From: Prevotella sp. P5-50
GTDB lineage: Bacteria; Bacteroidota; Bacteroidia; Bacteroidales; Bacteroidaceae
Length of the DNA stretch: 64,000 bases
Assembly (NCBI RefSeq): GCF_002251295.1
Contig: NZ_NPJA01000053.1
Coordinates: 23,983-87,982, forward strand
Reading direction: 5' to 3'
In this document: positions 42,214 through 51,399 of the stretch, in pieces
How the letters are laid out: each line of letters starts with the position of its first letter
Numbering within the stretch: the first letter of the stretch is position 1
Translations under genes and position numbers: made by a program
The notes under the pieces: generated by a model
Told to the model about the DNA's origin: nothing
Seen by the model: only the letters and a program-made list of their open reading frames with translations
The model's database searches: none

Positions 42214-42735
42214 ATGACACGAGAAGAAATAGTCTTTGACTATCTGCAACAGCACGACATTCCCTACACGTGCTATCACCATCCCGAAGGCAAAACCATT
42301 GAGGAGGCTAAACGATGGTGGAAAGACGATGGCAGTATCCATTGCAAAAACTTGTTTTTCCGCAACCACAAGGGAAATCGGCATTATCTGGTATGCTTCC
42401 ATTGTGACCATGACCTCGATATCCACGATTTGGAACACCGTCTCAAAGCAACGCTCGTATCCCAGGGATTACCTTCTTGTGGTAAACTATCGTTTGCATC
42501 GCCCGAGCGCATGATGCGCTATTTGGGACTTGAACCGGGAAGTGTGTCGCCTTTCGGACTCATCAACGATACGGAGCATCATGTGCATCTTTTTCTTGAT
42601 TGTCATCTGAAAGAGGCTGAGACGCTGTCGTTCCATCCGAATGATTGTAGGGGAACGGTAGTTCTTCGTCGTGATGACTTTGAGCGCTATCTCGACACTC
42701 TCGGTAATACCTATGAGTATTTGACCTTGTATTGA
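42214..42735 (+). CDS. Prolyl-tRNA editing protein (YbaK/ProX, PrdX type)
   Basis: 173 residues, the standalone form of the YbaK/ProRS editing domain. Conserved features: YTCYHHPEGKTIEEA at the start, HCKNLFFRNHKG with the lysine that clears mischarged Ala-tRNA(Pro), and SPFGLINDTEHHVHLFLD. It hydrolyses Ala-tRNA(Pro) (or a similar mischarged tRNA) in trans. It is transcribed from the hairpin-promoter cassette before it. Confidence 0.9.
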   Translation: MTREEIVFDYLQQHDIPYTCYHHPEGKTIEEAKRWWKDDGSIHCKNLFFRNHKGNRHYLVCFHCDHDLDIHDLEHRLKATLVSQGLPSCGKLSFASPERMMRYLGLEPGSVSPFGLINDTEHHVHLFLDCHLKEAETLSFHPNDCRGTVVLRRDDFERYLDTLGNTYEYLTLY

Positions 42736-42746
42736 TGATGGTGACT

Positions 42747-43292
42747 CTATTCTTCTACATCTTCGTTAACGTCTGTTTCTACATCACGTTTAATGGTAAC
42801 GTTTCCTGTTGAAGAGAGAATAACGCGTACTGGAATATATTCATCGGTCTGTGGGTGACTGATACTACCGGCAAACTCCAAGTCGCTGCCGTTCACCTTG
42901 TCATATACCAGTCCGTCAAGAATACCAGTATGGCGGTAGTCGTTGTCAAGACAAGCATCGAAGTTGGCTTTGGTAAATGAGCGTGTAAAGAACACCTCTC
43001 CGTCAGCTCTTGTTACAGTAACTACCACTTCGTTATCCACGAATTTCTGTCCTAATTCGTCTGTCACCATAGGCAGTGAGTCACATGGTTGGCGGTGTAT
43101 CTCCACCTTATAGCTATTGCCTATCCACTGTATCTGGTGACTCTTATTGTAGTCAGCCTGTCGGATAGGTGCCTCTATTTTGGGGCGTTCCACTTTTTCG
43201 GTAATAATATCGTCACTTTGTCTCTTATTGCCACAAGCGGTCATGAGCACAGCCATGCCCATCACAGCGAGTTGTAATGTCATTCGTTTCAT
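42747..43292 (-). CDS. DUF4738 lipoprotein
   Basis: 181 residues from ATG 43292; the frame is open 19 codons further upstream, but that would place the start above the promoter. Lipoprotein signal MKRMTLQLAVMGMAVLM, lipobox MTAC. The mature protein shows the DUF4738 beta pattern (YKVEIHRQPCDSLPMVTDELGQ, FFTRSFTKANF). Function unknown; it is a conserved small periplasmic or outer-membrane lipoprotein in Bacteroidales. It ends in an acidic tail (TDVNEDVEE). It is convergent with the ProX gene, 11 bases apart. Confidence 0.82.
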   Translation of the reverse strand: MKRMTLQLAVMGMAVLMTACGNKRQSDDIITEKVERPKIEAPIRQADYNKSHQIQWIGNSYKVEIHRQPCDSLPMVTDELGQKFVDNEVVVTVTRADGEVFFTRSFTKANFDACLDNDYRHTGILDGLVYDKVNGSDLEFAGSISHPQTDEYIPVRVILSSTGNVTIKRDVETDVNEDVEE

Positions 43293-43318
43293 ATTTTCAA
43301 TCTTTACGTTTCGATTTA

Positions 43319-43350
43319 CAAAGGTACGATTAAGTGAAGAAAATGCCAAA
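43319..43350 (-). promoter_or_regulatory. Promoter TTTG-N20-TACCTTTG of the DUF4738 gene (related to the cassette)
   Basis: Minus strand: TTTG (43347-43350) and TACCTTTG (43319-43326), 20 bases apart, with the spacer end ACTTAATCG similar to the cassette spacer, but without the long hairpin. It precedes the lipoprotein gene by about 27 bases. Confidence 0.68.
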
Positions 43351-43393
43351 TATATTTGAGTATTTTTGAATGTGAGTACCTAAGACTGAAAGT

Positions 43394-43453
43394 CAAAGGT
43401 AGTGCAAACCGAGCGAAATACAAAGAAAAAAGTCCTTTTTTCTTTTATTTCCG
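43394..43453 (-). promoter_or_regulatory. Hairpin-promoter cassette, copy 2
   Basis: Minus strand: hairpin GAAATAAAAGAAAAAA / TTTTTTCTTTGTATTTC (43415-43453), whose arm holds the TTTG (43421-43424), then 19 spacer bases TATTTCGCTCGGTTTGCAC and TACCTTTG (43394-43401). It lies upstream of and in the same direction as the DUF4738 gene, behind that gene's own promoter. Confidence 0.7.
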
Positions 43454-43748
43454 AGGTGCCGCCTATCTTGGATTCTCAAAATCAAAGGAACGTTTTCGTT
43501 AAGCCAGATGAGCAGAATGAAAGCTCGCTTTAATTTTGCCATGGCGAGAAAACGAAGGATGCAATCCACCGTTTTCGGTTAAGCCAGATGGGCAGAATCG
43601 AACATTTCTGTGATTTCCGTGTGACATTTTTGGAGGGCACATGGAGGAAACGTAAAAATCCGTCTAAATCCGTCTAAGATCCGATGATTGATTTCTGTGT
43701 GAGACCTTATCCGGAGCACCAACGCAAAAAAATAGAGGGACTGTTTGG
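43454..43748. repeat. Intergenic repeat region with two dispersed-repeat copies
   Basis: After AGGTGCCGCCTATCTTGG (43455-43472), which recurs near 58338, there are two copies of a repeat beginning CGTTTTCGGTTAAGCCAGATG (43491 and 43570) and continuing GCAGAATCGAACATTTCTG. The same repeat is found at 59629 and 61790. A hairpin AAAGCTCGCTTT is at about 43523-43534. I see no gene here. Confidence 0.6.
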
Positions 43749-44468
43749 TTATCCCCCTACTTTCAAGTTGTTCCATAGTGTGATTAGTGCCTTCATGTCC
43801 GGCAAAACAAGGTCGGCACCCTCGTTGGCAAGTGTTGCGTCGGGTAGTGGACCGGTATTTACAGCAATGGTGAAACACTGTGCTGCAACGGCAGCACGCA
43901 CACCGAGTGGCGCATTCTCCACCACAATGGCTTCCCAAGGTTGAATGCCTGCTTTCTTCATTCCTATGAGATAAGGCTGCGGATCAGGTTTCCCTCGTGT
44001 GACATCAAAACTTGTCACTACCAGATCACTACAAACTAAACCATGCAGATCGCTGTCGAGTTTGGCTAGTAAGGTGCGTTGACCACTACCTGTCACCACA
44101 CATATCTTCAGTCCGTCTGCCTTGATTTGCTCCATCAATTCGCGGATATTGGGAATCATGCCAGTCTTGGGCAGTTCGGCAAAGATGCCAGACTTGACAT
44201 TATACATCCGTTGCGCTTCCTCATCAGAGAGTTCACGTTGCCATTGTTGGCGCGCTTTGAGTTTGATGGTTTCCACACCGCGCATGCCCTCATAGAGGTA
44301 AGCCTCTTCTGGTGTCATGTCGATATCAAACGATGCCATAGCCTTATGCCAAGAGTAGGCATGGTTAGGCATGGAGTTGTAGATGACACCATCCATATCG
44401 AAAAGCACGGCTTTCGGACAGAATTGTCTGAAGCCGTGCTTTTGTTTATACGATTCTATTTCGTGCAT
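43749..44468 (-). CDS. HAD phosphatase of the beta-phosphoglucomutase type
   Basis: 239 residues. Motif I VLFDMDGVIYNSMPNH near 22, helical cap with EGMRG, motif II VTGSGQRTLL, motif III GKPDPQPY, motif IV VVENAPLGVRAA. This is the HAD subfamily of beta-phosphoglucomutase and sugar-phosphate phosphatases. It lies 9 bases after pgi in the same direction, so a sugar phosphate near glycolysis is its probable substrate; the exact one cannot be read from the sequence. Confidence 0.88.
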   Translation of the reverse strand: MHEIESYKQKHGFRQFCPKAVLFDMDGVIYNSMPNHAYSWHKAMASFDIDMTPEEAYLYEGMRGVETIKLKARQQWQRELSDEEAQRMYNVKSGIFAELPKTGMIPNIRELMEQIKADGLKICVVTGSGQRTLLAKLDSDLHGLVCSDLVVTSFDVTRGKPDPQPYLIGMKKAGIQPWEAIVVENAPLGVRAAVAAQCFTIAVNTGPLPDATLANEGADLVLPDMKALITLWNNLKVGG

Positions 44469-44477
44469 AGATTCTTA

Positions 44478-45833
44478 TTACTGTTCCTGTGCAAGACGCT
44501 CCTTGATAGCTTTTGAGTCTGCTTCATAACCGGGCTTTTCGAGCAGGGCAAACATGTTTTTCTTGTATGCCTCAACACCTGGTTGGTTGAAGGGATTCAC
44601 ACCAAGAACGTTGCCGCTGATACCGCAAGCAATTTCAAAGAAGTAGATGAGCTGTCCGATGTAGTATTCATTGAGCTTAGGTACAGAGATGTGGATATTG
44701 GGCACACCACCGTCAACGTGTGCGAGACGTGTGCCGAGCTCTGCCATCTTGTTAACCTCGTCAACACGTTTTCCGGCGAGGAAGTTCAGACCATCGAGGT
44801 TTTCTTCGTCGCTGGGGAACAGCATGGTGCGGTTAGGTTCTTCTATGCTGATAACGGTTTCGAAGATGGTACGCTCACCATCCTGAATCCACTGACCCAT
44901 AGAGTGCAGGTCGGTAGTGAAGTCGCAGCTGGCAGGGAAGATACCCTTTTTATCCTTACCCTCAGACTCTCCGTAGAGCTGTTTCCACCATTCAGAGAAG
45001 AAGTGGAGCTTGGGCTGGTAGTTGACCATAATCTCAATCTTCTTACCGGCACCATACAGACCGTTGCGCACGGCAGCATACTGAGCAGCGGGATTCTCTT
45101 CGAAAGGAACATTCTTACCGCAGGCTTTCTCCATATCGGCAGCACCCTTCACGAGTTGCTTGATATCGAAACCAGCGCAAGCGATAGGCAGCAGACCTAC
45201 TGGAGTGAGTACAGAGAAGCGACCACCTACGTTGTCGGGGATGATAAAGCTCTTGTAACCCTCTTTGTCAGCGCAAGTGCGAGCGGCGCCACGCTTAGCG
45301 TCGGTCACAGCTACGATAACGTGTTTTGCCTCGTCTTTACCCATCTGAGCCTCACACTGCTTCTTCAGCAGACGGAAGGTGAGGGCAGTCTCGGTGGTAG
45401 TACCAGACTTAGAAATGTTGATGACGCCAAATATCTTTCCTTTCAGATAGTCGGTCATCTCTGCCAGATAGTCTTCACCGATATTGTTTCCTGCAAAGAG
45501 GATGGTTGGATTTTTCTTGTCTTGGATGAGCCAGCTGAACGAGTTGCCCAGAGCTTCAATCACTGCACGTGCACCCAGATAGCTTCCGCCGATACCGGCA
45601 ACCACTACCACTTCACACTTTTCGCGAAGCGTATTGGCTGTTGCCTGCAATTCGTCGAGGAAAGACTCGGTGATGCTGCTGGGCAAATGGAGCCAACCCA
45701 AGAAGTCGTTACCCGGACAGGTGCCGTTCTCCAGCGCTTCCTGCGCTGCCTTTACCTTCGGTTCGAAGGCTTTCACTGCGCCAGCCTCAAGAAACGAGGC
45801 TGCTTTTGTGATGTCAAGTTTGATATTGCTCAT
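44478..45833 (-). CDS. pgi: Glucose-6-phosphate isomerase
   Basis: 451 residues, the shorter form of the family found in Firmicutes and Bacteroidetes. Two SIS-type domains: [16 protein letters not shown] near 80-95 and [15 protein letters not shown] near 140-155 hold the phosphate-binding motifs. The conserved end [20 protein letters not shown] is present. It interconverts glucose 6-phosphate and fructose 6-phosphate. The gene follows gpsA by 66 bases and precedes the HAD phosphatase by 9. Confidence 0.96.
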   Translation of the reverse strand: MSNIKLDITKAASFLEAGAVKAFEPKVKAAQEALENGTCPGNDFLGWLHLPSSITESFLDELQATANTLREKCEVVVVAGIGGSYLGARAVIEALGNSFSWLIQDKKNPTILFAGNNIGEDYLAEMTDYLKGKIFGVINISKSGTTTETALTFRLLKKQCEAQMGKDEAKHVIVAVTDAKRGAARTCADKEGYKSFIIPDNVGGRFSVLTPVGLLPIACAGFDIKQLVKGAADMEKACGKNVPFEENPAAQYAAVRNGLYGAGKKIEIMVNYQPKLHFFSEWWKQLYGESEGKDKKGIFPASCDFTTDLHSMGQWIQDGERTIFETVISIEEPNRTMLFPSDEENLDGLNFLAGKRVDEVNKMAELGTRLAHVDGGVPNIHISVPKLNEYYIGQLIYFFEIACGISGNVLGVNPFNQPGVEAYKKNMFALLEKPGYEADSKAIKERLAQEQ

Positions 45834-45899
45834 AATTGTTGCAAATATAATTTGGTTATATATTATCTTTACTTTTTTTCTAATAGGGTCTGCCTCCTA

Positions 45900-46895
45900 T
45901 CATCTGAATGAGTCGGTCAGCAGTTTGATCTCAATCTGTGGTGAGATGCGCTCGTAGAGTATGTTATAGACCGCGTCGAGGATGGGCATGTTGACATGGC
46001 AGTGGCGGTTTATCTCCTTCATACATTTGGTACCGAAGTAACCCTCTGCTATCATCTCCATTTCAATCTGTGCCGACTTGACGGAGTAACCCTTTCCTAT
46101 CATCGTACCGAAGGTGCGGTTGCGTGAAAAATTGGAATAGCCCGTAACGAGCAAATCGCCGAGATATACCGAATCTACCACATTGCGCTCAATGGGATGT
46201 ACCACCTGCAGGAATCGCTGCATCTCCTGTACTGCATTCGACATGAGTACAGCTTGGAAATTATCTCCAAACTTCAGACCGTTGCAGATACCGGCAGCGA
46301 TGGCATATACGTTCTTCAGTACCGAAGAGTATTCAATGCCGATGACATCGGTAGAGGTCTTGGTCTTGATCACCTGGCTTGCCATGACGTCGGCAAAGGC
46401 GTGTGCCTTTTCGCGGTCAGCGCATCCGATGGTGAGATACGACAGGCGGTCGAGTGCCACTTCTTCGGCATGCGACGGACCTCCGATACATGCCAGATTG
46501 TCGTAAGGCACATCATATACCTGATGGAAATATTCCGAGCATACGAGGTTCTCATCGGGCACAATACCCTTGATGGCTGTGATGACAAATTTATCGCGAA
46601 TGCGTGTCTTGAGTTTTTTGAGGTGACTCTTCAGATAGGGCGACGGTGTGACAAAGACAAGGGTGTCATACTGTTGCACAATCTTGTTGATATCCGATGA
46701 AAAGTATATTTCGTCGGTATTGAAGCGCACACTCATCAAGTAGGCAGGATTGTGTCCCAACCGTATGAAATCCTCGATACGGTCGTCACGGCGCATATAC
46801 CATCCGATGTGGTGGGTGTGTCCTACCACAATCTTGGCAATGGCTGTTGCCCAACTACCACCGCCGATGATTGCTATTTTACCGCAGTCGAACAT
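45900..46895 (-). CDS. gpsA: Glycerol-3-phosphate dehydrogenase [NAD(P)+]
   Basis: 331 residues. NAD(P)-binding motif GGGSWATAIAKI near the N-terminus, family motif IGGPSHAEEVALDR near 145 and GIEYSSVLKNVYAIAAGIC near 195 with the catalytic lysine. It makes sn-glycerol 3-phosphate from dihydroxyacetone phosphate, the headgroup precursor of membrane phospholipids. It lies between lysS and pgi, an order conserved in Bacteroidales by my recollection. Confidence 0.95.
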   Translation of the reverse strand: MFDCGKIAIIGGGSWATAIAKIVVGHTHHIGWYMRRDDRIEDFIRLGHNPAYLMSVRFNTDEIYFSSDINKIVQQYDTLVFVTPSPYLKSHLKKLKTRIRDKFVITAIKGIVPDENLVCSEYFHQVYDVPYDNLACIGGPSHAEEVALDRLSYLTIGCADREKAHAFADVMASQVIKTKTSTDVIGIEYSSVLKNVYAIAAGICNGLKFGDNFQAVLMSNAVQEMQRFLQVVHPIERNVVDSVYLGDLLVTGYSNFSRNRTFGTMIGKGYSVKSAQIEMEMIAEGYFGTKCMKEINRHCHVNMPILDAVYNILYERISPQIEIKLLTDSFR

Positions 46896-47003
46896 TTCTT
46901 TTTAGTGTTTACTGTTTGTAGTTCTTATGCTCAATGTCCAATGTCCCGTTGTGGCTGTTGGCTTTCACCAGTATGCTTACAACAGAACATTGGACACGAA
47001 GTA

Positions 47004-48734
47004 TTATGCGTTACTTTTGTCAATCCACTGCTGGATGACATCAACAGCAGGTTTGGTCATTTCAAGCTTGTATTTCTTGACAATGTCACCAATCTTCTGT
47101 TGCAATCCTTGGGCTTTCTCTTCCTTGATGTTTTGCACAAGGTTGAAACCTGCCTTACGCAGCACGGGTACCCACTCTTCGCCGACACCCACTTCTGCCC
47201 ATTCGGCAACGCTGCTCTGTGGAATCTTCTTCTCTGGCTTCATCTGTGGGAAGAACAATACCTCCTGAATATAGGTCTTGCCTGTCATCAGCATCACCAG
47301 ACGGTCGATACCGATGCCAATACCACTTGTAGGAGGCATACCGTATTGCAAAGCGCGTAAGAAGTCTTGGTCGATGATCATTGCTTCGTCATCACCCTTA
47401 TCAGCCAGACGCATCTGATCTACGAAGCGCTCTTCCTGGTCGATGGGGTCGTTAAGCTCAGAATAGGCGTTAGCCAACTCCTTACCGTTTACCATCAGTT
47501 CGAAACGCTCGGTCAGTCCTGGTTTTGAACGGTGCATCTTGGTCAGTGGCGACATCTCAACAGGATAGTCGGTGATAAAGGTAGGCTGGAGGAAAGTGCC
47601 TTCGCAGAACTCACCGAAGAGTTCATCAATCAACTTACCCTTACCCATGGTCTCGTCAACATCCATACCTTTCTCTTTGCAGAAGGCGCGGATTTCCTCT
47701 TCGCTCTTGCCGTTGCAGTCGAAACCGGTCTTTTCCTTGATAGCGTCAAGGATCGGCAGACGGCGGTAGGGCGCCTTAAACGAAATGATTTGGCCATCGA
47801 TTTCGCGTTCGGGCTTGCCGTTGACAGCAATACAGATGGTTTCAAGCAGTTTCTCGGTGAATGTCATCATCCAGTTGTAGTCCTTATACTGCACATAAAG
47901 TTCCATGCAGGTGAACTCTGGATTGTGGTTGCGGTCCATACCTTCATTGCGGAAGTTCTTGCCAATTTCATATACTCCTTCAAAGCCGCCAACGATGAGG
48001 CGTTTGAGGTAAAGCTCGGTGGCAATACGCATATACATGTCTTGATCGAGCGCATTGAAGTGGGTGATGAACGGACGGGCTGATGCACCACCGGCAATAG
48101 ACTGCAGTGTAGGAGTCTCTACTTCAGTATATCCTGCTTCATCGAGTACACGGCGCAAGGTGCGGATAACGGTGGCACGCTGCAGGAATGTATCCTTCAC
48201 ACCATCGTTCACAATCAGGTCAACATAGCGCTGACGGTAACGCAGTTCGGGATCTTCAAACTTGTCGTAAGCCACACCGTCCTTGTATTTCACGATAGGC
48301 AGTGGTTTCAGACTCTTCGACAGCAGGGTCAGTTCCTGTGCATGTACCGAAATCTCACCTGTCTGTGTGCGGAATACGTAACCCTTGATACCGATGAAGT
48401 CACCAATGTCAAGCAGTCGCTTAAATACCTTATTATATAAGTCTTTGTTCTCGTCGGGGCAGAGGTCGTCGCGCGAGATATATACCTGTATGCGGCCTTT
48501 ACTGTCCTGCAATTCTGCAAAACTGGCTTTACCCATGACGCGGCGGCTCATCATACGACCTGCGATGCACACCTGACGGGGCTCAGCATCGTCGTTGAAA
48601 TTGTCGCGGATATCGGTAGAATAGGCATTGGTGGGATATTCTGCTGCGGGATAGGGGTTGATACCCATCTGGCGCAGTTCCTGCAGACTTTCGCGTCTGC
48701 CAATCTCTTGTTCACTAAGTTCTAAAACGTTCAT
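47004..48734 (-). CDS. lysS: Lysyl-tRNA synthetase, class II
   Basis: 576 residues. The OB-fold anticodon-binding domain (about 50-150; GRMMSRRVMGKASFAEL) precedes the class II catalytic core: motif 2 FRNEGMDRNHNPEFT near 270 and motif 3 GIGIGIDRLVMLMT near 480. About 75 residues follow motif 3, a Bacteroidetes-type C-terminal extension. It starts the minus-strand run lysS-gpsA-pgi-HAD. A TACCTTTG box is 29 bases upstream. Confidence 0.96.
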   Translation of the reverse strand: MNVLELSEQEIGRRESLQELRQMGINPYPAAEYPTNAYSTDIRDNFNDDAEPRQVCIAGRMMSRRVMGKASFAELQDSKGRIQVYISRDDLCPDENKDLYNKVFKRLLDIGDFIGIKGYVFRTQTGEISVHAQELTLLSKSLKPLPIVKYKDGVAYDKFEDPELRYRQRYVDLIVNDGVKDTFLQRATVIRTLRRVLDEAGYTEVETPTLQSIAGGASARPFITHFNALDQDMYMRIATELYLKRLIVGGFEGVYEIGKNFRNEGMDRNHNPEFTCMELYVQYKDYNWMMTFTEKLLETICIAVNGKPEREIDGQIISFKAPYRRLPILDAIKEKTGFDCNGKSEEEIRAFCKEKGMDVDETMGKGKLIDELFGEFCEGTFLQPTFITDYPVEMSPLTKMHRSKPGLTERFELMVNGKELANAYSELNDPIDQEERFVDQMRLADKGDDEAMIIDQDFLRALQYGMPPTSGIGIGIDRLVMLMTGKTYIQEVLFFPQMKPEKKIPQSSVAEWAEVGVGEEWVPVLRKAGFNLVQNIKEEKAQGLQQKIGDIVKKYKLEMTKPAVDVIQQWIDKSNA

Positions 48735-48762
48735 ATCTGACTTTTCTTCTGTTATATGCGTG

Positions 48763-48770
48763 CAAAGGTA
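48763..48770 (-). promoter_or_regulatory. Promoter -7 box (TACCTTTG) of lysS
   Basis: TACCTTTG on the minus strand; no clear TTTG at the -33 distance. It is divergent from the ROK operon promoter. Confidence 0.5.
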
Positions 48771-48883
48771 GTAATTTTATCTGATTATCTCACTTTTTTT
48801 ATCCCTTTTTTATAATTATCAAGGTGTGTTAATGTCACAGAAAGGGGTGATTGACGAAAAATAGATAAAAAACTGCAATACTA

Positions 48884-48915
48884 TTTGGCTGTTATCAGAA
48901 AATATATTATTTTTG
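48884..48915 (+). promoter_or_regulatory. Promoter TTTG-N20-TATTTTTG of the ROK-men operon
   Basis: TTTG 48884-48887 and TATTTTTG 48908-48915, 20 bases apart. Because this promoter overlaps the codons before 48943, it excludes an upstream TTG start and sets the ATG at 48943 as the gene start. Confidence 0.7.
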
Positions 48916-48942
48916 CAATGTATTACTATTACAACCAAGCAA

Positions 48943-49923
48943 ATGTTGCACGAAAGAATCAAAACACGGGTAGTTGGTGTCGATATCAATGTAGATCAGA
49001 CGACCTACGCAGTGATAGACATTCGTGGCCATATCATAGCCAGGGATAGTTTCTCTTCGGAAGATTACCCGAAAATCAATGACTATATCTTAAAGTTGTC
49101 AGAGAGCATCCTTGAGATTGTTGAAGCCAATGGCGGATACGAAAGCGTACGATCTATTGGTATTAGTGCACCCAGTGCCAATCAAGTGACTGGATGTATT
49201 GAAAATGCGCCCAACCTACCTTGGAAAGGCGTGGTACCTTTGGCTGCTATGTTGCGCGATAGCTTGGGTATTGCGGTTGTTCTTGGCAACGATGCCTATT
49301 CTTTCGCCTTAGGTGAGCATGCCTTTGGTCCTGCCCACGGCATGAAGAACTTTATACTCGTCACCATCGGCAGTGGTACGGGAAGCCGCTTCTTCAGCAA
49401 TGGAGAAGTCTATAATGGCAATCATGGATTTTCCGGTGAGGTCGGACATATTTGTGTCGAGCCTGGTGGACGTCTTTGTGGTTGCGGTAAACGTGGATGT
49501 TTGGAAACCTATACAGCGCAGAAAGGCTTCATACAAACAGCGCGGGAAGTTCTTGCAGAGAGCGAATTGCCCTCTACGCTACGCAGTGTAGATAAACTGA
49601 CCGTTCGCGCCATTGCTGAAGAGGCTGTGGCTGGCGATGAACTGGCAAAAGAAGTATTGCATCGCACAGCCGAGTATCTGGGATTGGCATTAGCCAACTA
49701 TGCTTCTCTTGTCAATCCCGAAGCCATTATCCTGACGGGTGATGTGACAAAGGGCGACCAGATGTTGCTTGAAATGGTCAATGAGGTGTTTGAAGCACAT
49801 GTGTTCCATAATATGAAGGGCAAAGTAAAACTCTTGCTCTCTCAGATTGACGAACAGGAGCTCAACCTTCTTGGTGCCAGTGTAATGGCATGGGATGTGA
49901 AAGAGTACTCACTATTCTTGTAG
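48943..49923 (+). CDS. ROK-family protein 1 (glucokinase/NagC-like, altered ATP site)
   Basis: 326 residues from the ATG at 48943. ROK features: GNDAYSFALGE with the catalytic aspartate, GTGSRFFSNGEVYNGNHG, and the zinc module with CGCGKRGCLETY. The N-terminal phosphate-binding signature is VVGVDINVDQTTYAVIDI, in which the usual D-x-G-G-T-x becomes DINVDQTT: the aspartate stays, but both glycines are lost. Kinase activity may thus be weak; a sugar-sensing role is also possible. No helix-turn-helix is present. A second ROK gene follows 69 bases on. Confidence 0.85.
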   Translation: MLHERIKTRVVGVDINVDQTTYAVIDIRGHIIARDSFSSEDYPKINDYILKLSESILEIVEANGGYESVRSIGISAPSANQVTGCIENAPNLPWKGVVPLAAMLRDSLGIAVVLGNDAYSFALGEHAFGPAHGMKNFILVTIGSGTGSRFFSNGEVYNGNHGFSGEVGHICVEPGGRLCGCGKRGCLETYTAQKGFIQTAREVLAESELPSTLRSVDKLTVRAIAEEAVAGDELAKEVLHRTAEYLGLALANYASLVNPEAIILTGDVTKGDQMLLEMVNEVFEAHVFHNMKGKVKLLLSQIDEQELNLLGASVMAWDVKEYSLFL

Positions 49924-49992
49924 TAAGTTCCTCCCTCATGCTTCCCATTTTATGAATGACAGAAAACAATAAAAAAGTAGAAACATTGCATT

Positions 49993-50976
49993 ATGGGTGT
50001 TACAATAAAAAATAAAGTAGTGGGAGTTGTCGTCGGATACGATATGGCTACCTTAGCCATTGTCGGTGTGCGTGGCGACATTATTGCTCGCGACTCTTTC
50101 TATATATCGACCTACCACGATATCAACGATTTCGCTGGAATGCTCTGTGAGAAAATTACATCACTCATCGCAGCCAATGGTGGCATGGAGAGCATCCGTT
50201 CGGTAGGAATCAGTGTGCCCAGTGGCAACTATGTGACGGGATGTGTGGAAAATTCTCCGAATATGCCTTGGAAAGGACGCATCCCCTTGGCATCAATGTT
50301 GTGCGACCGCTTGGGCTTGGCAGTAGGTTTGGGTAATGATGCCCATGCCACTGCAGTAGGCGAGGCAGCTTATGGTGTAGCTCATGGTATGCGCAACTTC
50401 ATCGTTGTCTTGTTGGGCAATGGCGGACTGGGCAGTTGTTTCTTCTGTAATGGTCGTGCCCATTTAGGTGTAGAAGGCTATGCCGGCGAATTTGGCCATA
50501 CCTGTTGTAAAGTGGGTGGTCGCAAGTGCAATTGTGGTCAAGAGGGATGTCTGGAGGCTTATGTCTCGGCACGTGGCATGATACAGACTGCTCGTGAGAT
50601 CCTTGATCAGCATCCAGAAATGGACAGTATGTTGCGCCGTATGCCTGAAATGACTATGAAGATCTTGAAGCAAGCCTGCGAAATGGAAGACAAGGTGGCA
50701 TTGGAAACCGTGCGCTATACGAGTCGCATCTTGGGTATGAAACTTGCCAACTATGCTTCCATAGTCGATCCTGAAGCTGTTATCCTCACTGGCGAACTTG
50801 CCATGTTCGGTAAGTGGATGATGCCTGACCTTCGTGCTTGTTTTGAAGAGAATGTGTTCCACAATAGCCGTGACAAGATAGAATTGTTCTTCTCCGATTT
50901 CGATGAAGGGGAGCGAGACATCCTTGGAGCCAGTGCCTTGGCATGGACGGTGAAGGAATACTCGTTGTTTAAGTAA
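49993..50976 (+). CDS. ROK-family protein 2 (tandem paralogue, more diverged ATP site)
   Basis: 327 residues, clearly a tandem paralogue of the preceding gene (both end AWDVKEYSLF/AWTVKEYSLF and share the MPWKG/LPWKG region). GNDAHATAVGE keeps the catalytic aspartate, and the zinc module CNCGQEGCLEAY is intact. The N-terminal motif is VVGVVVGYDMATLAIVGV, so the D of DxGGT is also lost; the second glycine motif reads GNGGLGSCFF in place of GTGIGGG. This one has lost more of the nucleotide site. Nine bases separate it from the thioesterase gene. Confidence 0.85.
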   Translation: MGVTIKNKVVGVVVGYDMATLAIVGVRGDIIARDSFYISTYHDINDFAGMLCEKITSLIAANGGMESIRSVGISVPSGNYVTGCVENSPNMPWKGRIPLASMLCDRLGLAVGLGNDAHATAVGEAAYGVAHGMRNFIVVLLGNGGLGSCFFCNGRAHLGVEGYAGEFGHTCCKVGGRKCNCGQEGCLEAYVSARGMIQTAREILDQHPEMDSMLRRMPEMTMKILKQACEMEDKVALETVRYTSRILGMKLANYASIVDPEAVILTGELAMFGKWMMPDLRACFEENVFHNSRDKIELFFSDFDEGERDILGASALAWTVKEYSLFK

Positions 50977-50985
50977 GCTGTAGGA

Positions 50986-51399
50986 ATGGATATAGAACAT
51001 ATCAAACAAATTATTTCAAGCAGTCCCAATCTCAGTACCGTCCTCGGCATGGAATTTATCTCCACTCCCGAGGACGATATCTGTATGGCACGTATGGCTG
51101 TTGATGAACGCACACGTCAGCCTTTTGGCTATCTTAGCGGTGGCGCTTCGTTGGCATTGGCAGAGAATGTGGCTGGTGTCGGTTCGTCGGCACTCTGTCC
51201 CGGATGTGCCTGTGTGGGCATTGAAGTCAGTGGCAGCCATGTCAAAGCTGTGACAGAAGGGGAGACGGTGACCGCCACTGCACGATTGCAACATCGTGGA
51301 AAGACCCTTCATGTGTGGAATGTAGAACTCCGTGATACGTCTGGTGATTTGATATCCACTGTGCGTGTCACCAATTATATCATACCATCCCATGAATGA
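50986..51399 (+). CDS. PaaI-type hotdog thioesterase, probable DHNA-CoA hydrolase
   Basis: 137 residues. The hotdog fold motif FGYLSGGASLALAENVA near 47-65 holds the catalytic Glu (ALAE) and is followed by GIEVSGSHVKAVTEGETV. PaaI/YbgC-type thioesterases next to men genes hydrolyse 1,4-dihydroxy-2-naphthoyl-CoA in menaquinone synthesis (established for MenI/YdiI). It overlaps the menF start by 8 bases, which supports that role. Confidence 0.85.
   Translation: MDIEHIKQIISSSPNLSTVLGMEFISTPEDDICMARMAVDERTRQPFGYLSGGASLALAENVAGVGSSALCPGCACVGIEVSGSHVKAVTEGETVTATARLQHRGKTLHVWNVELRDTSGDLISTVRVTNYIIPSHE

Noticed and set aside
44583..45911. 442-codon plus-strand frame opposite pgi
   Set aside because: pgi has complete motifs; the opposite frame has none and no promoter.
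48913..48942. TTG start for the first ROK gene
   Set aside because: The TTG lies inside the TATTTTTG promoter box; the ATG at 48943 is the consistent start.
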